NCBI RefSeq assembly: GCF_046507575.1
Contig: NZ_JBKFEY010000004.1
Location: 127,092-191,091 of the forward strand
Length of the DNA stretch: 64,000 nucleotides
Reading direction: 5' to 3'
From: Pontitalea aquivivens
GTDB taxonomy: Bacteria > Pseudomonadota > Alphaproteobacteria > Rhodobacterales > Rhodobacteraceae
Each line of letters starts with the position of its first letter. Position 1 is the stretch's first letter. Position numbers and translations under genes: made by a program. Positions 1-7,789 of this stretch are shown here, in pieces. Below the pieces are notes generated by a model. It was not told the DNA's origin. It saw only the letters and a list, made by a program, of their open reading frames with translations, and did no database searches.

Positions 1-228
1 TTGCCCATTCCCACGATCGGCATCGGCGCGGGGGCGGGCTGTGACGGGCAGGTTCTGGTGGTCGATGACATGCTGGGCCTGTTCACCGATTTCAAACCGA
101 AATTCGTGAAACGCTTTGGCGAGCTTGGCGCCGCCGCCGAGACCGCCGTGGCCGCCTATGCCGGTGAGGTGCGCGCGCGCCGCTTTCCCGGTCCCGAACA
201 TGTCTTTGCCGATGAGGGGGCGAAATGA
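1..228 (+). CDS. panB: PanB, ketopantoate hydroxymethyltransferase (3' fragment)
   Basis: Only the last 75 codons are in the window; the gene begins upstream. The enzyme makes ketopantoate from 2-oxoisovalerate and methylene-tetrahydrofolate in pantothenate synthesis. The visible part carries the PanB C-terminal pattern IPTIGIGAG..CDGQVLV followed by D.LG, and ends in a short charged tail. Its TGA overlaps the panC ATG in an ATGA junction, so the two pantothenate genes are translationally coupled. The assignment is firm despite truncation, because motif and neighbour agree. Confidence 0.93.
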   Translation: MPIPTIGIGAGAGCDGQVLVVDDMLGLFTDFKPKFVKRFGELGAAAETAVAAYAGEVRARRFPGPEHVFADEGAK

Positions 229-1064
229 CCCAGGTGATCCGCACCAGCGCCGAGCTGCAGGAAAAGGTCGCGGGATGGAAACGTTCGGGCATGCTGGTGG
301 GCGTGGTGCCCACGATGGGCGCGCTGCATGACGGGCATCTGAGCCTGGCCCGCGCGGCGCGTGCGCAATCGGACCGGGTGATCGTGACGATCTTTGTCAA
401 TCCGATGCAGTTCAACAACCCCGAAGATCTTAAGAAATACCCCCGGGATGAGGCGCATGACCTGGCCCTGTTGCAGGCGGAAGGGGTCGATGTGCTGTTC
501 GCGCCGGGCGTGGATGAGGTGTATCCCGACGGTTTTGCCACCACGGTATCCGTGACGGGCGTGTCAGAACCGCTGGAGGGCGCCTTCCGTCCGGGTCATT
601 TCGACGGCGTGGCGACGGTGGTGTCCAAGCTGTTCGGCATGACCCAGGCGGGCCGCGCCTTCTTTGGCGAAAAGGACTGGCAGCAGTTGCAGGTGGTCCG
701 CCGGCTGGTGGCCGATCTGAACATTCCGGTGCGCATCATCGGCTGCCCCACGATCCGCGAGGCGGATGGTCTGGCGATGTCGTCGCGCAATGTGCGCCTG
801 TCGGCCGCCGAACGCACGCTGGCCCCGCAGCTGCATGCGCAGATGCAGGCTGCGGTCGGGGCGATCCGTGCCGGCACGCAGGCTGCGGCGGCGCTGGAGA
901 CGACCCGCGCCGCGCTGGCGGGGGCGGGGTTCGGTCCGGTGGAATATCTGGAATTGCGGTCGGTTGAAGGGCTGCGCCCGCTGTCGTCGCTGTCCGAACC
1001 CGCCCGGCTTCTGGCGGCGGTCTGGCTGGGCGATGTGCGGCTGATCGACAATATCGCCGTCTGA
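225..1064 (+). CDS. panC: PanC, pantoate--beta-alanine ligase
   Basis: This 279-residue cytosolic enzyme joins pantoate to beta-alanine with ATP, the last step of pantothenate synthesis. Near the N-terminus it shows PTMGALHDGHLSL (about residues 29-41), the HIGH-type nucleotide-binding motif of the cytidylyltransferase-like fold. It later carries FGEKDWQQL and an MSSRN segment corresponding to the KMSKS loop. Length is normal for the family. The start overlaps the panB stop by 4 bases, which fixes the ATG and indicates an operon. The convergent gene downstream ends only 7 bases away. Confidence 0.96.
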   Translation: MTQVIRTSAELQEKVAGWKRSGMLVGVVPTMGALHDGHLSLARAARAQSDRVIVTIFVNPMQFNNPEDLKKYPRDEAHDLALLQAEGVDVLFAPGVDEVYPDGFATTVSVTGVSEPLEGAFRPGHFDGVATVVSKLFGMTQAGRAFFGEKDWQQLQVVRRLVADLNIPVRIIGCPTIREADGLAMSSRNVRLSAAERTLAPQLHAQMQAAVGAIRAGTQAAAALETTRAALAGAGFGPVEYLELRSVEGLRPLSSLSEPARLLAAVWLGDVRLIDNIAV

Positions 1065-1071
1065 GGGCGGG

Positions 1072-2370
1072 TCAGGGCGTCTGCCGTTCGGGGGGCGCCA
1101 GCAGTTCGGCCAGCACCAGCGCCATGACGCGGGCGCTGTCGGCCATGTCGTCGACGCCCACCCATTCGTCGGGCTGATGCGCCAGCGCCAGAACGCCCGG
1201 CCCGTAGGCGATGCAGTTCTTCAGCCGCCCGATCCGGTCGATGTGCTTCTGGTCATAGGTGCCGGGCGAGACGACATAGCGCGCCTGCCGGCCCAGCACC
1301 GCCTCGATCGCGGCGGCGGTGGACCGCACGATCGGGGCGTTCTTGTCGGTCATCGTGGGCTGTACCGCAAACAGGTCGCGGATTTCATAGCTGAAGCTGG
1401 GGCGCCGGGCCTTCACGCGTTCCAGCAGGGCGGTGACTTCGTGTTTCACCTCGGCCAGGTCTTCCTCGATCAGGAAGCGGCGGTCGATGATGATGCGGCA
1501 GCGGTCGGCCACGCAGGGCGCGGGCAGGCCGGTAAAGCCAGGTTCAGGGTCCGGCTCGCCGCCGTGGATCGAATTGATGTTCAGCGTCGATTGCCGCGCG
1601 CCTTCGGGGATCACGGGCATCGCCGTGTGCTTGCCCGCCAGCAGGGGGTAAAGCGTGTCCTCGATTTCCGCCAGAACGGCGCCCATGTGGCGGATCGCGC
1701 TGTCGCCCAGAAACGGCATGGACCCATGGGCGATGCGCCCCTGCGTTTCGATTTCCGCCCACCAGACGCCGCGGTGGCCAAGGCAGATCTGGTCCTTGTG
1801 CAGGGGTTCGGGGATGATGACATGCTGCACCCGGTCGGGCGCGAAAAAGCCACGCCCGGCCAGATAGGCCACGCCGCCATAGCCGCCGGTTTCTTCATCC
1901 GCGGTGGCCGAAATCTCGATCGCGCCGGTGAAATCGGGGCAGGCGGCGATGAAGGCCTCGGCCGCGATGATGCTGGCGGCCAGGCCCCCCTTCATGTCGC
2001 AGGCGCCGCGGCCATAGACCTTGCCGTCATCCAGTTCCCCGCCGAACGGATCACGGGTCCAGCCGTGCCCAACCTCAACCACATCGTGGTGCGAGTTGAA
2101 GTGCACGCATTCGCCGGGGGCGGCCCCGTCACGCCGTGCGACGATGTTCCAGCGGGGATATTTGTCGCTGTCGCCGGGGGCGCCGGTGGCACGGATCATC
2201 TGGATCGCAAAGCCCTGCGGTTCCAGCCGTGCGGCCAGATAATCGCAGATTTCACGATAATTCCGTCCCGGCGGGTTCAGCGTCGGAATACGGATCAGAT
2301 CCTGCGCAAGCGCGATCAGATCCTTGCGGCGGGTGGCGATTTCCTGGGCAATCCGGTTTTCCATGGCCAA
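1072..2370 (-). CDS. M20-family metallo-deacylase (ArgE/DapE-like)
   Basis: A 432-residue member of the M20 peptidase/deacylase family, which includes acetylornithine deacetylase and succinyl-diaminopimelate desuccinylase. Zinc-site residues are visible: HHD at 94-96, D125 in GRGACDMKGG, and the catalytic EE pair at 159-160. A dimerisation (lid) domain follows in the middle third. The exact substrate cannot be read from sequence, because ArgE, DapE and several deacetylases share this layout. An alternative start two codons downstream gives MENRIAQE. The gene stands alone, convergent with panC. Confidence 0.85.
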   Translation of the reverse strand: MAMENRIAQEIATRRKDLIALAQDLIRIPTLNPPGRNYREICDYLAARLEPQGFAIQMIRATGAPGDSDKYPRWNIVARRDGAAPGECVHFNSHHDVVEVGHGWTRDPFGGELDDGKVYGRGACDMKGGLAASIIAAEAFIAACPDFTGAIEISATADEETGGYGGVAYLAGRGFFAPDRVQHVIIPEPLHKDQICLGHRGVWWAEIETQGRIAHGSMPFLGDSAIRHMGAVLAEIEDTLYPLLAGKHTAMPVIPEGARQSTLNINSIHGGEPDPEPGFTGLPAPCVADRCRIIIDRRFLIEEDLAEVKHEVTALLERVKARRPSFSYEIRDLFAVQPTMTDKNAPIVRSTAAAIEAVLGRQARYVVSPGTYDQKHIDRIGRLKNCIAYGPGVLALAHQPDEWVGVDDMADSARVMALVLAELLAPPERQTP

Positions 2371-2459
2371 ACGCTAGCGGGGCGATCGGCGCCGGGCAAG
2401 TCCGGCGTGGCCCGGGGCGGACAAAGGCGCTATGGTCGGGGCAACTGCGGAGTGAAACG

Positions 2460-2738
2460 ATGATCGCACTAATCCAGCTGGCCTTTTTCGGATCTCTGGT
2501 CCTGATCCTGATCTATGTGATGGTATCGGCCTATTCCCGTTCGACCGCGCGCGAACGGCTGGAAAAACGCTGGGACGAAGGCACCGAGCCGGGGGCTGCA
2601 ACCTTTGAACGCGATGCCTATATCGAGGAAGGAATGCGGGCCTATGAACGAAGCCTGCGCAGGAAACTGATCTGGCTGGTGTTTGTCATTCCGGTCGCGG
2701 TGGTCGCGCTGGTGGTCTATCTGGTCAATTATGCATGA
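2460..2738 (+). CDS. Small two-TM membrane protein, unknown function
   Basis: This encodes 92 residues with a hydrophobic segment at about 4-24, a charged soluble middle (ARERLEKRWDEG) and a second hydrophobic segment at about 70-90. I do not recognise a named family. The ATG follows the short purine stretch GGAG and begins a two-gene unit with the DUF1523 gene immediately downstream. The two hydrophobic ends with a roughly 45-residue charged loop suggest a small inner-membrane accessory subunit; no enzymatic motif is seen. Confidence 0.75.
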   Translation: MIALIQLAFFGSLVLILIYVMVSAYSRSTARERLEKRWDEGTEPGAATFERDAYIEEGMRAYERSLRRKLIWLVFVIPVAVVALVVYLVNYA

Positions 2739-2745
2739 GGCGGCG

Positions 2746-3396
2746 ATGAAATATGTGAAATGGACCCTGCTGGCGCTGGTTGCGCTGACCATCTTCGGGT
2801 TTTTCCACTACACATTGCCACAGCATGACATCGTGCGCATCGTGGGTACCGAAAACCGGCGGATCGATTTTGGTGAAAACTCGATCTTCTGGGCCTCGCC
2901 CGATGTGGGCACGGCTGCGGGGACCAGCCGCGATGTGTTCTTCATCCAGACGGTGCAGCCCGATGGCAAGCCGATGGTCTACCGCAATGAGGATACCGGC
3001 TGGGGTTGGCCGCCCTATTTCAAGCTGGACAGTTCCAACCTGCAGACCGAGGCGACCGCGCTTGTATCCCCGGCCGAGGCGCCGAAATGGGTGTCGGTCA
3101 CCCATTACGGCTGGCGCAACGAATGGCTGACGATCTTTCCCAATGCGGTGGCGGTCAAGGTGGTGTCCGGGCCGGATGCGCGGATCATCCCTTGGGTGAA
3201 CATCGTGATCCTGACGCTGATCGGGGCGGCGCTTTTGTATCTGCGGGCGATGTGGCGGCAGTTCCGCGAACGGTCGATCGACCCGATGCTGGAGGACGTG
3301 GGCGAGGCCTGGGACGGGGTTGAGGATCGCGCCGATGCCGCAGGCGCGCGCGCCAAAGGGGCCTGGGCGCGGCTGCGGCATCGGTTCCGGCGCTAG
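2746..3396 (+). CDS. DUF1523 family membrane protein
   Basis: This 216-residue protein has an N-terminal membrane anchor (about residues 5-22), a long periplasmic-looking domain and a second membrane segment (about 147-166), then a basic, charged C-terminal tail. Phrases such as HYTLPQHDIVR, MVYRNEDTGWGWPPYFK and HYGWRNEWL match what I know of the DUF1523 family of Rhodobacteraceae. Function is unknown. The ATG at 2746 is preceded by GAGG with good spacing; an in-frame ATG at 2731 overlaps the previous gene and is less likely. It appears co-transcribed with the preceding small membrane protein. Confidence 0.85.
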   Translation: MKYVKWTLLALVALTIFGFFHYTLPQHDIVRIVGTENRRIDFGENSIFWASPDVGTAAGTSRDVFFIQTVQPDGKPMVYRNEDTGWGWPPYFKLDSSNLQTEATALVSPAEAPKWVSVTHYGWRNEWLTIFPNAVAVKVVSGPDARIIPWVNIVILTLIGAALLYLRAMWRQFRERSIDPMLEDVGEAWDGVEDRADAAGARAKGAWARLRHRFRR

Positions 3397-3399
3397 GGG

Positions 3400-5739
3400 T
3401 CATTCCCCGTAGGGAATCCAGATGTTCTTGACCTGAACGGCATGGGCCAGAAAATCGCGGCCCTGCCCCTGCGGGCCGTGCCAGTCGCGGTTCGGCAAGA
3501 CCCAGGTGGCCTTCAGGTTTCCCGCGCTTTCGGCCTCGACCATCGCCGGGTCGGGGCCGCAGGACCACAGCGCCGCCACATCGTCGTGCCGGGCCAGCGT
3601 GCGGGTCAGGTCGTCCCGGTCGCCGGTGACGATGTTGACCACGCCGCCCGGCAGGTCCGAGGTGTCGAAAACCTGGTAAAGGTCGGTGGCGGCCAGCGGC
3701 ATCGATGGGGCCGGGATCGCCACGACCCGGTTACCCATGGCGATGGCGGGCAACACCAGGCTGGCAAAGCCCAGAAGCGGCGCGGCATTGGGACAGGCGA
3801 GGCCCATCACGCCCCAGGGTTCGTGCATGGCCAGCGTGACATGACGCGATTTGGTGGCATGGACCGCGCCATCGAACTTGTCGGCCTGCGCGGCATACCA
3901 GAAGGCGCGCCGGATCGTGGCGGCGACCTCGGCCTTGTCATGCCCGGCCTCTTTCAGGCGCGCTTCGAATTCGGTCTGCCGGGCTGACAGGTTTTCGGCG
4001 ATGTAATACAGCACCTGCGCGCGGTTGTGGCCGGTGGCCTTGCCCCAGGCGGCGGCCTTGTGTGCGGCCTCGACCGCGTTGCGGATGTCCTTGCGGTTGC
4101 CAAGCGGCGTCAGGCCGATTTCGCGGCCCCGATGCGTGATGGCGTAAGAGTGGCCGCCATCGGGGCGCTTTTGCGCGCCGCCGATATACAGCTTGGCTGT
4201 CCGGTCGATGCCGGACGCTGCGGGCACGCCCGGCAGTGGCGTGGCATCAAGTGGCGCAGGCGCGGTCTCGGCCAGCGGCTTTGGATCGGGCACCCGCAGA
4301 TAGGCCGCCATCCCCTCACGCCCGCCTTCGCGGCCAAAGCCCGATTCGCGCATGCCGCCAAAGCCCGCGCCCGCGTCGAAGACATTGGTGCAGTTGATCC
4401 AGACCACCCCCGCCTTGACCCGTGCCGCAATATCGGTGGCCAGCGTGATGTTTTCCGACCAGATCGAGGCGGAAAGCCCGTAGCGCGTATTGTTGGCCAG
4501 TTCGACCGCCTCGTCGGGTGTGCGGAAGGTGGTCAGCGTGGCGACGGGGCCAAAGATTTCCTCGACCATCGCGGGATTGGCAGGCTGGGCCCCGGTCAGA
4601 AACCCGGGGGCGAAGAAGCAGCCTTTGGCGGGCAGTTGCATTTCGGCCTGCACCAGATGCGCGCCCGCCGCCTCGCCGCGCGCAACCAGATCGCGGATGC
4701 GCGCCAGTTGCACCGGATGCACGATGGCGCCGATGTCGGTGCATTTGTCCAGCGGGTCGCCCATGCGCAGCTTGCCCAGCCGTGCGGTCAGGCGTGCGGT
4801 GAAATCGGCCACCGCCGCCTCGGCCACCAGCAGGCGGGACCCCGCGCAGCAGACCTGGCCCTGGTTGAACCAGATCGCATCGACCACGCCCTCGACCGCG
4901 GCATCCAGATCGGCATCGGCAAAGACGATGAAGGGCGATTTGCCGCCCAGTTCCAGCGTCAGTGCCTTGGCCGACCCGGCGGTGGCGCGGCGGATCACGC
5001 GCCCCACCTCGGTCGATCCGGTGAAGGCGATCTTGTCCACGGGGGCAGCGACCAGCGCGGCCCCGGTATCGCCATCGCCGGTGACGATGTTGACCACGCC
5101 GCGGGGCAGGCCGATTTCCGCGCAGATCTCGGCAAAGGCCAGCGCGGTCAGCGGCGTGTATTCGGCGGGTTTCAGCACCACCGTGTTGCCCGCGGCCAGT
5201 GCGGGGGCGACCTTCCAGGCCAGCATCAGCAGCGGAAAGTTCCACGGGATGATCTGGCCGCAGACGCCCTGCGGCGCGACACCGGGGAATTCATCGGCCA
5301 GAATTTCGGCCCAGCCGGCGTGGTGGTAGAAATGGCGGATCACCAGCGGCAGGTCGATGTCGCGCGCCTCGCGGATCGGTTTGCCGTTGTCCAGCACCTC
5401 CAGCACCGACAGGAAGCGTTCGCGTTTCTGGATGTGACGGGCGATGGCGTAAAGCCACGTCGCGCGTTCGTGCCCCGACAGCGCGGCCCATTTCGGCTGC
5501 GCCTTGCGCGCGGCGGCCACGGCGGCGGCAATATCGGCGGGCGTGCCCTGCGTCACCTCGGCCAGGGCTTCGCCGGTGGCGGGATCGGTGGTGCCAAAGA
5601 CCTGACCCGGCGCGGTGAAGGTGCCGTTGATGAAATGTCCGAAACGGCCACGCGCGGCCAGCCAGGCGCGGACCTCGGTCGTGGCCTCGGGGGCGGGGCC
5701 ATAGTCCATCGTCTCAAGGATATCGGTCACGGTCGGCAT
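3400..5739 (-). CDS. Two-domain aldehyde dehydrogenase (ALDH16-like)
   Basis: This 779-residue protein contains two ALDH modules. The first is complete: PWNFP with N167, E263 in LELGGKS, and catalytic C297 in GQVCCAG. The second (roughly residues 505-779) keeps the ALDH fold phrases, such as EPWGVMGLACPN and LPGGVVNIVTGD, but has no catalytic cysteine block and ends early. This is the architecture of the ALDH16 family, described in humans and in some alphaproteobacteria. The ATG at 5739 lies 8 bases after GAGG. An in-frame upstream extension runs into deoC and was rejected. The gene follows deoC by 7 bases, suggesting an operon using deoxyribose-derived acetaldehyde or related aldehydes; that link is inference. 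Confidence 0.9.
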   Translation of the reverse strand: MPTVTDILETMDYGPAPEATTEVRAWLAARGRFGHFINGTFTAPGQVFGTTDPATGEALAEVTQGTPADIAAAVAAARKAQPKWAALSGHERATWLYAIARHIQKRERFLSVLEVLDNGKPIREARDIDLPLVIRHFYHHAGWAEILADEFPGVAPQGVCGQIIPWNFPLLMLAWKVAPALAAGNTVVLKPAEYTPLTALAFAEICAEIGLPRGVVNIVTGDGDTGAALVAAPVDKIAFTGSTEVGRVIRRATAGSAKALTLELGGKSPFIVFADADLDAAVEGVVDAIWFNQGQVCCAGSRLLVAEAAVADFTARLTARLGKLRMGDPLDKCTDIGAIVHPVQLARIRDLVARGEAAGAHLVQAEMQLPAKGCFFAPGFLTGAQPANPAMVEEIFGPVATLTTFRTPDEAVELANNTRYGLSASIWSENITLATDIAARVKAGVVWINCTNVFDAGAGFGGMRESGFGREGGREGMAAYLRVPDPKPLAETAPAPLDATPLPGVPAASGIDRTAKLYIGGAQKRPDGGHSYAITHRGREIGLTPLGNRKDIRNAVEAAHKAAAWGKATGHNRAQVLYYIAENLSARQTEFEARLKEAGHDKAEVAATIRRAFWYAAQADKFDGAVHATKSRHVTLAMHEPWGVMGLACPNAAPLLGFASLVLPAIAMGNRVVAIPAPSMPLAATDLYQVFDTSDLPGGVVNIVTGDRDDLTRTLARHDDVAALWSCGPDPAMVEAESAGNLKATWVLPNRDWHGPQGQGRDFLAHAVQVKNIWIPYGE

Positions 5740-5746
5740 CTTTCCC

Positions 5747-6748
5747 TCAGGCGATGGCGTGGCGGCTGGTGGACGCATAGCGCCCGGTGACGTGGTGATC
5801 CAACTGCCGCTCGATATCGGCCAGCATCGAGGACGCGCCCAGGCGGAACAGGCCGGGGCGCAGCCAGTCGGTGCCCAGTTCCTCTTTCATCAGGATCTGC
5901 CAGGCCAGTGCATCCCTGGCCGTCTTCATCCCGCCTGCGGGTTTGAAGCCGACGCGGAAGCCGGTCCGCGCGCCATAGTCGCGCAGCGCCCGCACCATGG
6001 TCAACGACACCGGAAGGGTGGCGTTCACCCCTTCCTTGCCCGTCGAGGTCTTGATGAAATCGGCACCCGCCTGCATCGCCACCATGCTGGCCTTGTAGAC
6101 ATTGCGCAGCGTTTTCAGATCGCCGGTGGCCAGAATCGCCTTCATATGCGCGGGCCCGCAAGCCTCGCGCATGGCGGCGACCTCATCATAAAGCGCGGCC
6201 CAGTCGGCGCGCAGCGCATGGGCGCGGGTGATAACGATGTCGATTTCCTGCGCACCCTGACCCACGGCATAACGGATTTCGGCCAGTCGCAGGTCCAGCG
6301 GCATCAGCCCCGCCGGAAAGCCCGTCGCGACCGAAGCGACGGGAATGCCTGACCCGTCCAGCGCGCGCGCGGCGGCGGCGACCATGGTGGGATAGACGCA
6401 GACTGCCCCGGTCCGGGCCGAAGCCAGGCCAAGGCCTTCAAGGATGTGATCGGCCAGCGGGTTGCGCGCCTTGGCGCACAGTCGTTCAACCCGCGCTTCG
6501 GTGTCGTCGCCCGCAAGCGTCGTCAGATCCATGCAGCGGATCGCGTTGACCAGCCAGGCCGCCTGCCATTCCTTCTTGAGACTGCGCCGGGTTGCCAGCG
6601 TTTCGGCGCGTCGTTCGGCGGCGGGGGTGTTGACGGCGGCTTGATCGAACCAGTCCGTCGCCAGCGGCACCCCGGGATTGTGCGGCAAAACGGTGGCGCC
6701 CGTGCCTGGGGTCAGGGCCGAGGTGGTGTTCGCCGGGGTATCGGGCAT
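5747..6748 (-). CDS. deoC: DeoC, deoxyribose-phosphate aldolase
   Basis: This 333-residue class I aldolase splits 2-deoxyribose-5-phosphate into glyceraldehyde-3-phosphate and acetaldehyde. The Schiff-base lysine is K233 in DFIKTSTG, the proton-relay lysine is K269 in VGFKPAGG, and D170 in EIDIVI completes the set. It is longer than the E. coli enzyme because of an N-terminal extension of about 60 residues, as in animal and some alphaproteobacterial DeoC. An in-frame extension upstream of the chosen ATG passes through an intergenic hairpin and is not coding. The downstream aldehyde dehydrogenase could oxidise the acetaldehyde product. Confidence 0.94.
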   Translation of the reverse strand: MPDTPANTTSALTPGTGATVLPHNPGVPLATDWFDQAAVNTPAAERRAETLATRRSLKKEWQAAWLVNAIRCMDLTTLAGDDTEARVERLCAKARNPLADHILEGLGLASARTGAVCVYPTMVAAAARALDGSGIPVASVATGFPAGLMPLDLRLAEIRYAVGQGAQEIDIVITRAHALRADWAALYDEVAAMREACGPAHMKAILATGDLKTLRNVYKASMVAMQAGADFIKTSTGKEGVNATLPVSLTMVRALRDYGARTGFRVGFKPAGGMKTARDALAWQILMKEELGTDWLRPGLFRLGASSMLADIERQLDHHVTGRYASTSRHAIA

Positions 6749-6797
6749 GACATGTCCCTGTTGGCTACGCGCGTCCCGTGCCGGGCGCGCGGGTAAT

Positions 6798-6826
6798 CCG
6801 CAAAGGCTAGCGAAAGCCTCATGCGG
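6798..6826 (-). promoter_or_regulatory. Nested inverted repeat in the deoC leader
   Basis: CCGCA (6798-6802) pairs with TGCGG (6822-6826), and inside it AGGCT (6804-6808) pairs with AGCCT (6815-6819) around a six-base loop. The structure lies 50-78 bases upstream of the deoC start. It could be a folded 5' leader or an operator; nothing in the sequence distinguishes these. Confidence 0.35.
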
Positions 6827-6853
6827 CTTCAACCGGGCCAAGACCGCCCCGAA

Positions 6854-6889
6854 CCGTGCAGGGCCCCACCCGGGCGGGGCCTTGCACGG
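6854..6889 (-). terminator. Strong hairpin between grxD and deoC
   Basis: A 14-bp stem (CCGTGCAGGGCCCC against GGGGCCTTGCACGG, one G-T pair) with an 8-base loop lies just beyond the grxD stop on the minus strand. It lacks a convincing T-run after the stem, so it may be a weak terminator or an RNA-stabilising 3' structure that separates grxD from deoC. Confidence 0.5.
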
Positions 6890-6900
6890 CTTGTGGTGGG

Positions 6901-7260
6901 TCAGGCGTTCGCGGCCCGGATCTGGTCGGCGGCGTCCTTGTTGTAGGCAACGCCCTTGGTGTCGAACAGCTGATCCAGCTCGCCCGACAGGGTCATCTCG
7001 GTCACGATATCGCAGCCGCCGACGAATTCGCCCTTGACGTAAAGCTGCGGAATCGTCGGCCAGTCCGAGAAATCCTTGATCCCCTGGCGGATGTCGGCAT
7101 CGGCCAGAACGTTCACGTCCTTGTAGCTGACGCCCATGAAGTTCAATACGCCGGCCACACGGCTGGAAAAGCCGCATTGCGGCATTTCCTTGGTGCCCTT
7201 CATGAAAAGCACCACGTCATTGGCGGCGATGTCCTGCTTGATCTGGTCGATTGCGGTCAT
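6901..7260 (-). CDS. grxD: GrxD, monothiol glutaredoxin (Grx4 type)
   Basis: A 119-residue monothiol glutaredoxin with the signature CGFS active site at residues 29-32 (KGTKEMPQCGFS), the WPTIPQLY cis-proline segment and a GGCDI glutathione-binding patch. Grx4-type proteins carry [2Fe-2S] clusters, usually in complex with a BolA partner, in iron-sulfur delivery and iron sensing. The chosen ATG gives the normal family length; a 30-codon upstream extension is not supported. The bolA gene lies directly upstream on the same strand, which supports the Fe-S role. Confidence 0.95.
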   Translation of the reverse strand: MTAIDQIKQDIAANDVVLFMKGTKEMPQCGFSSRVAGVLNFMGVSYKDVNVLADADIRQGIKDFSDWPTIPQLYVKGEFVGGCDIVTEMTLSGELDQLFDTKGVAYNKDAADQIRAANA

Positions 7261-7356
7261 GTGTCTGTTCCTGTTCGCGGTCCGTCCGCTGTCGTGTTGC
7301 ATTCCTGTGTGCCCGGCGCTTTGACGAAAGTCAGGCCCGCCCACAGTCATCGCCCC

Positions 7357-7599
7357 TCAGTCGGGCGCCTTTGTGGTCAGCGCCAGGGCGTGAAGCGCAC
7401 CATTGGGCCCATCCATGGCACCCTGCAGCGCGGCATAGACGGCGCGTTGCTGCTGCACCCGGTTCATGCCCTTGAACGAGGCGTCAATGACCTCTGCCGC
7501 CCAGTGGTTCCCGTCCCCGGCCAGATCGGTGATGGTGATCTTTGCATCCGGAAACCGGCTGCGGATCAGGGCTTCGATGTCGTGGGCTTCCATCGGCAT
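7357..7599 (-). CDS. BolA family protein
   Basis: An 80-residue BolA-like protein with the helix-turn-helix-like BolA fold segments DLAGDGNHWAAEVIDASFKG and RVQQQRAVYAAL, and a conserved late histidine (ALHALAL). These small proteins partner Grx4 in binding [2Fe-2S] clusters. The ATG at 7599 is preceded by AGGAGA at ideal spacing; a second ATG lies two codons in. Together with grxD it forms a two-gene minus-strand unit downstream of purL, separated from purL by a repeat element. Confidence 0.92.
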   Translation of the reverse strand: MPMEAHDIEALIRSRFPDAKITITDLAGDGNHWAAEVIDASFKGMNRVQQQRAVYAALQGAMDGPNGALHALALTTKAPD

Positions 7600-7687
7600 G
7601 GCGTTCTCCTCGCGTCCTTTCGGGGAATCTAGGCCGCACGGGGCGGGCCCGCAAGGGCCAGCTGTTCTTCCAGCTCCGCGGGCGGAA

Positions 7688-7779
7688 GCCTCCGGCGGGA
7701 GTATTTCAGCCAAGAAGAAGCGGCTGTTTCATCTTGCTGAAAATACCTTCGGGGGGTGCGGGGGGCAGACAGCCCCCCG
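7688..7779 (+). repeat. Dispersed repeat: forward core, reverse partner and GC hairpin
   Basis: The core (7699-7720) reads GAGTATTT, CAG, CCAAGAAGAAG and is preceded by GCCTCCGGCGG. At 7730-7757 lies a diverged inverted partner containing CTTGCTGAAAATACC, so the two can fold into an imperfect hairpin. At 7760-7778 a perfect hairpin GGGGGGC / AGACA / GCCCCCC follows. The composite sits between the purL stop and the bolA start and joins both flavours of the repeat family seen elsewhere in the window. Confidence 0.85.
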
Positions 7780-7789
7780 TCTTCCGGGT

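Noticed and set aside
4100..5000. Two separate aldehyde dehydrogenase genes
   Set aside because: The reading frame is continuous with no stop, start or ribosome site between the domains, and matches the known double-domain form.
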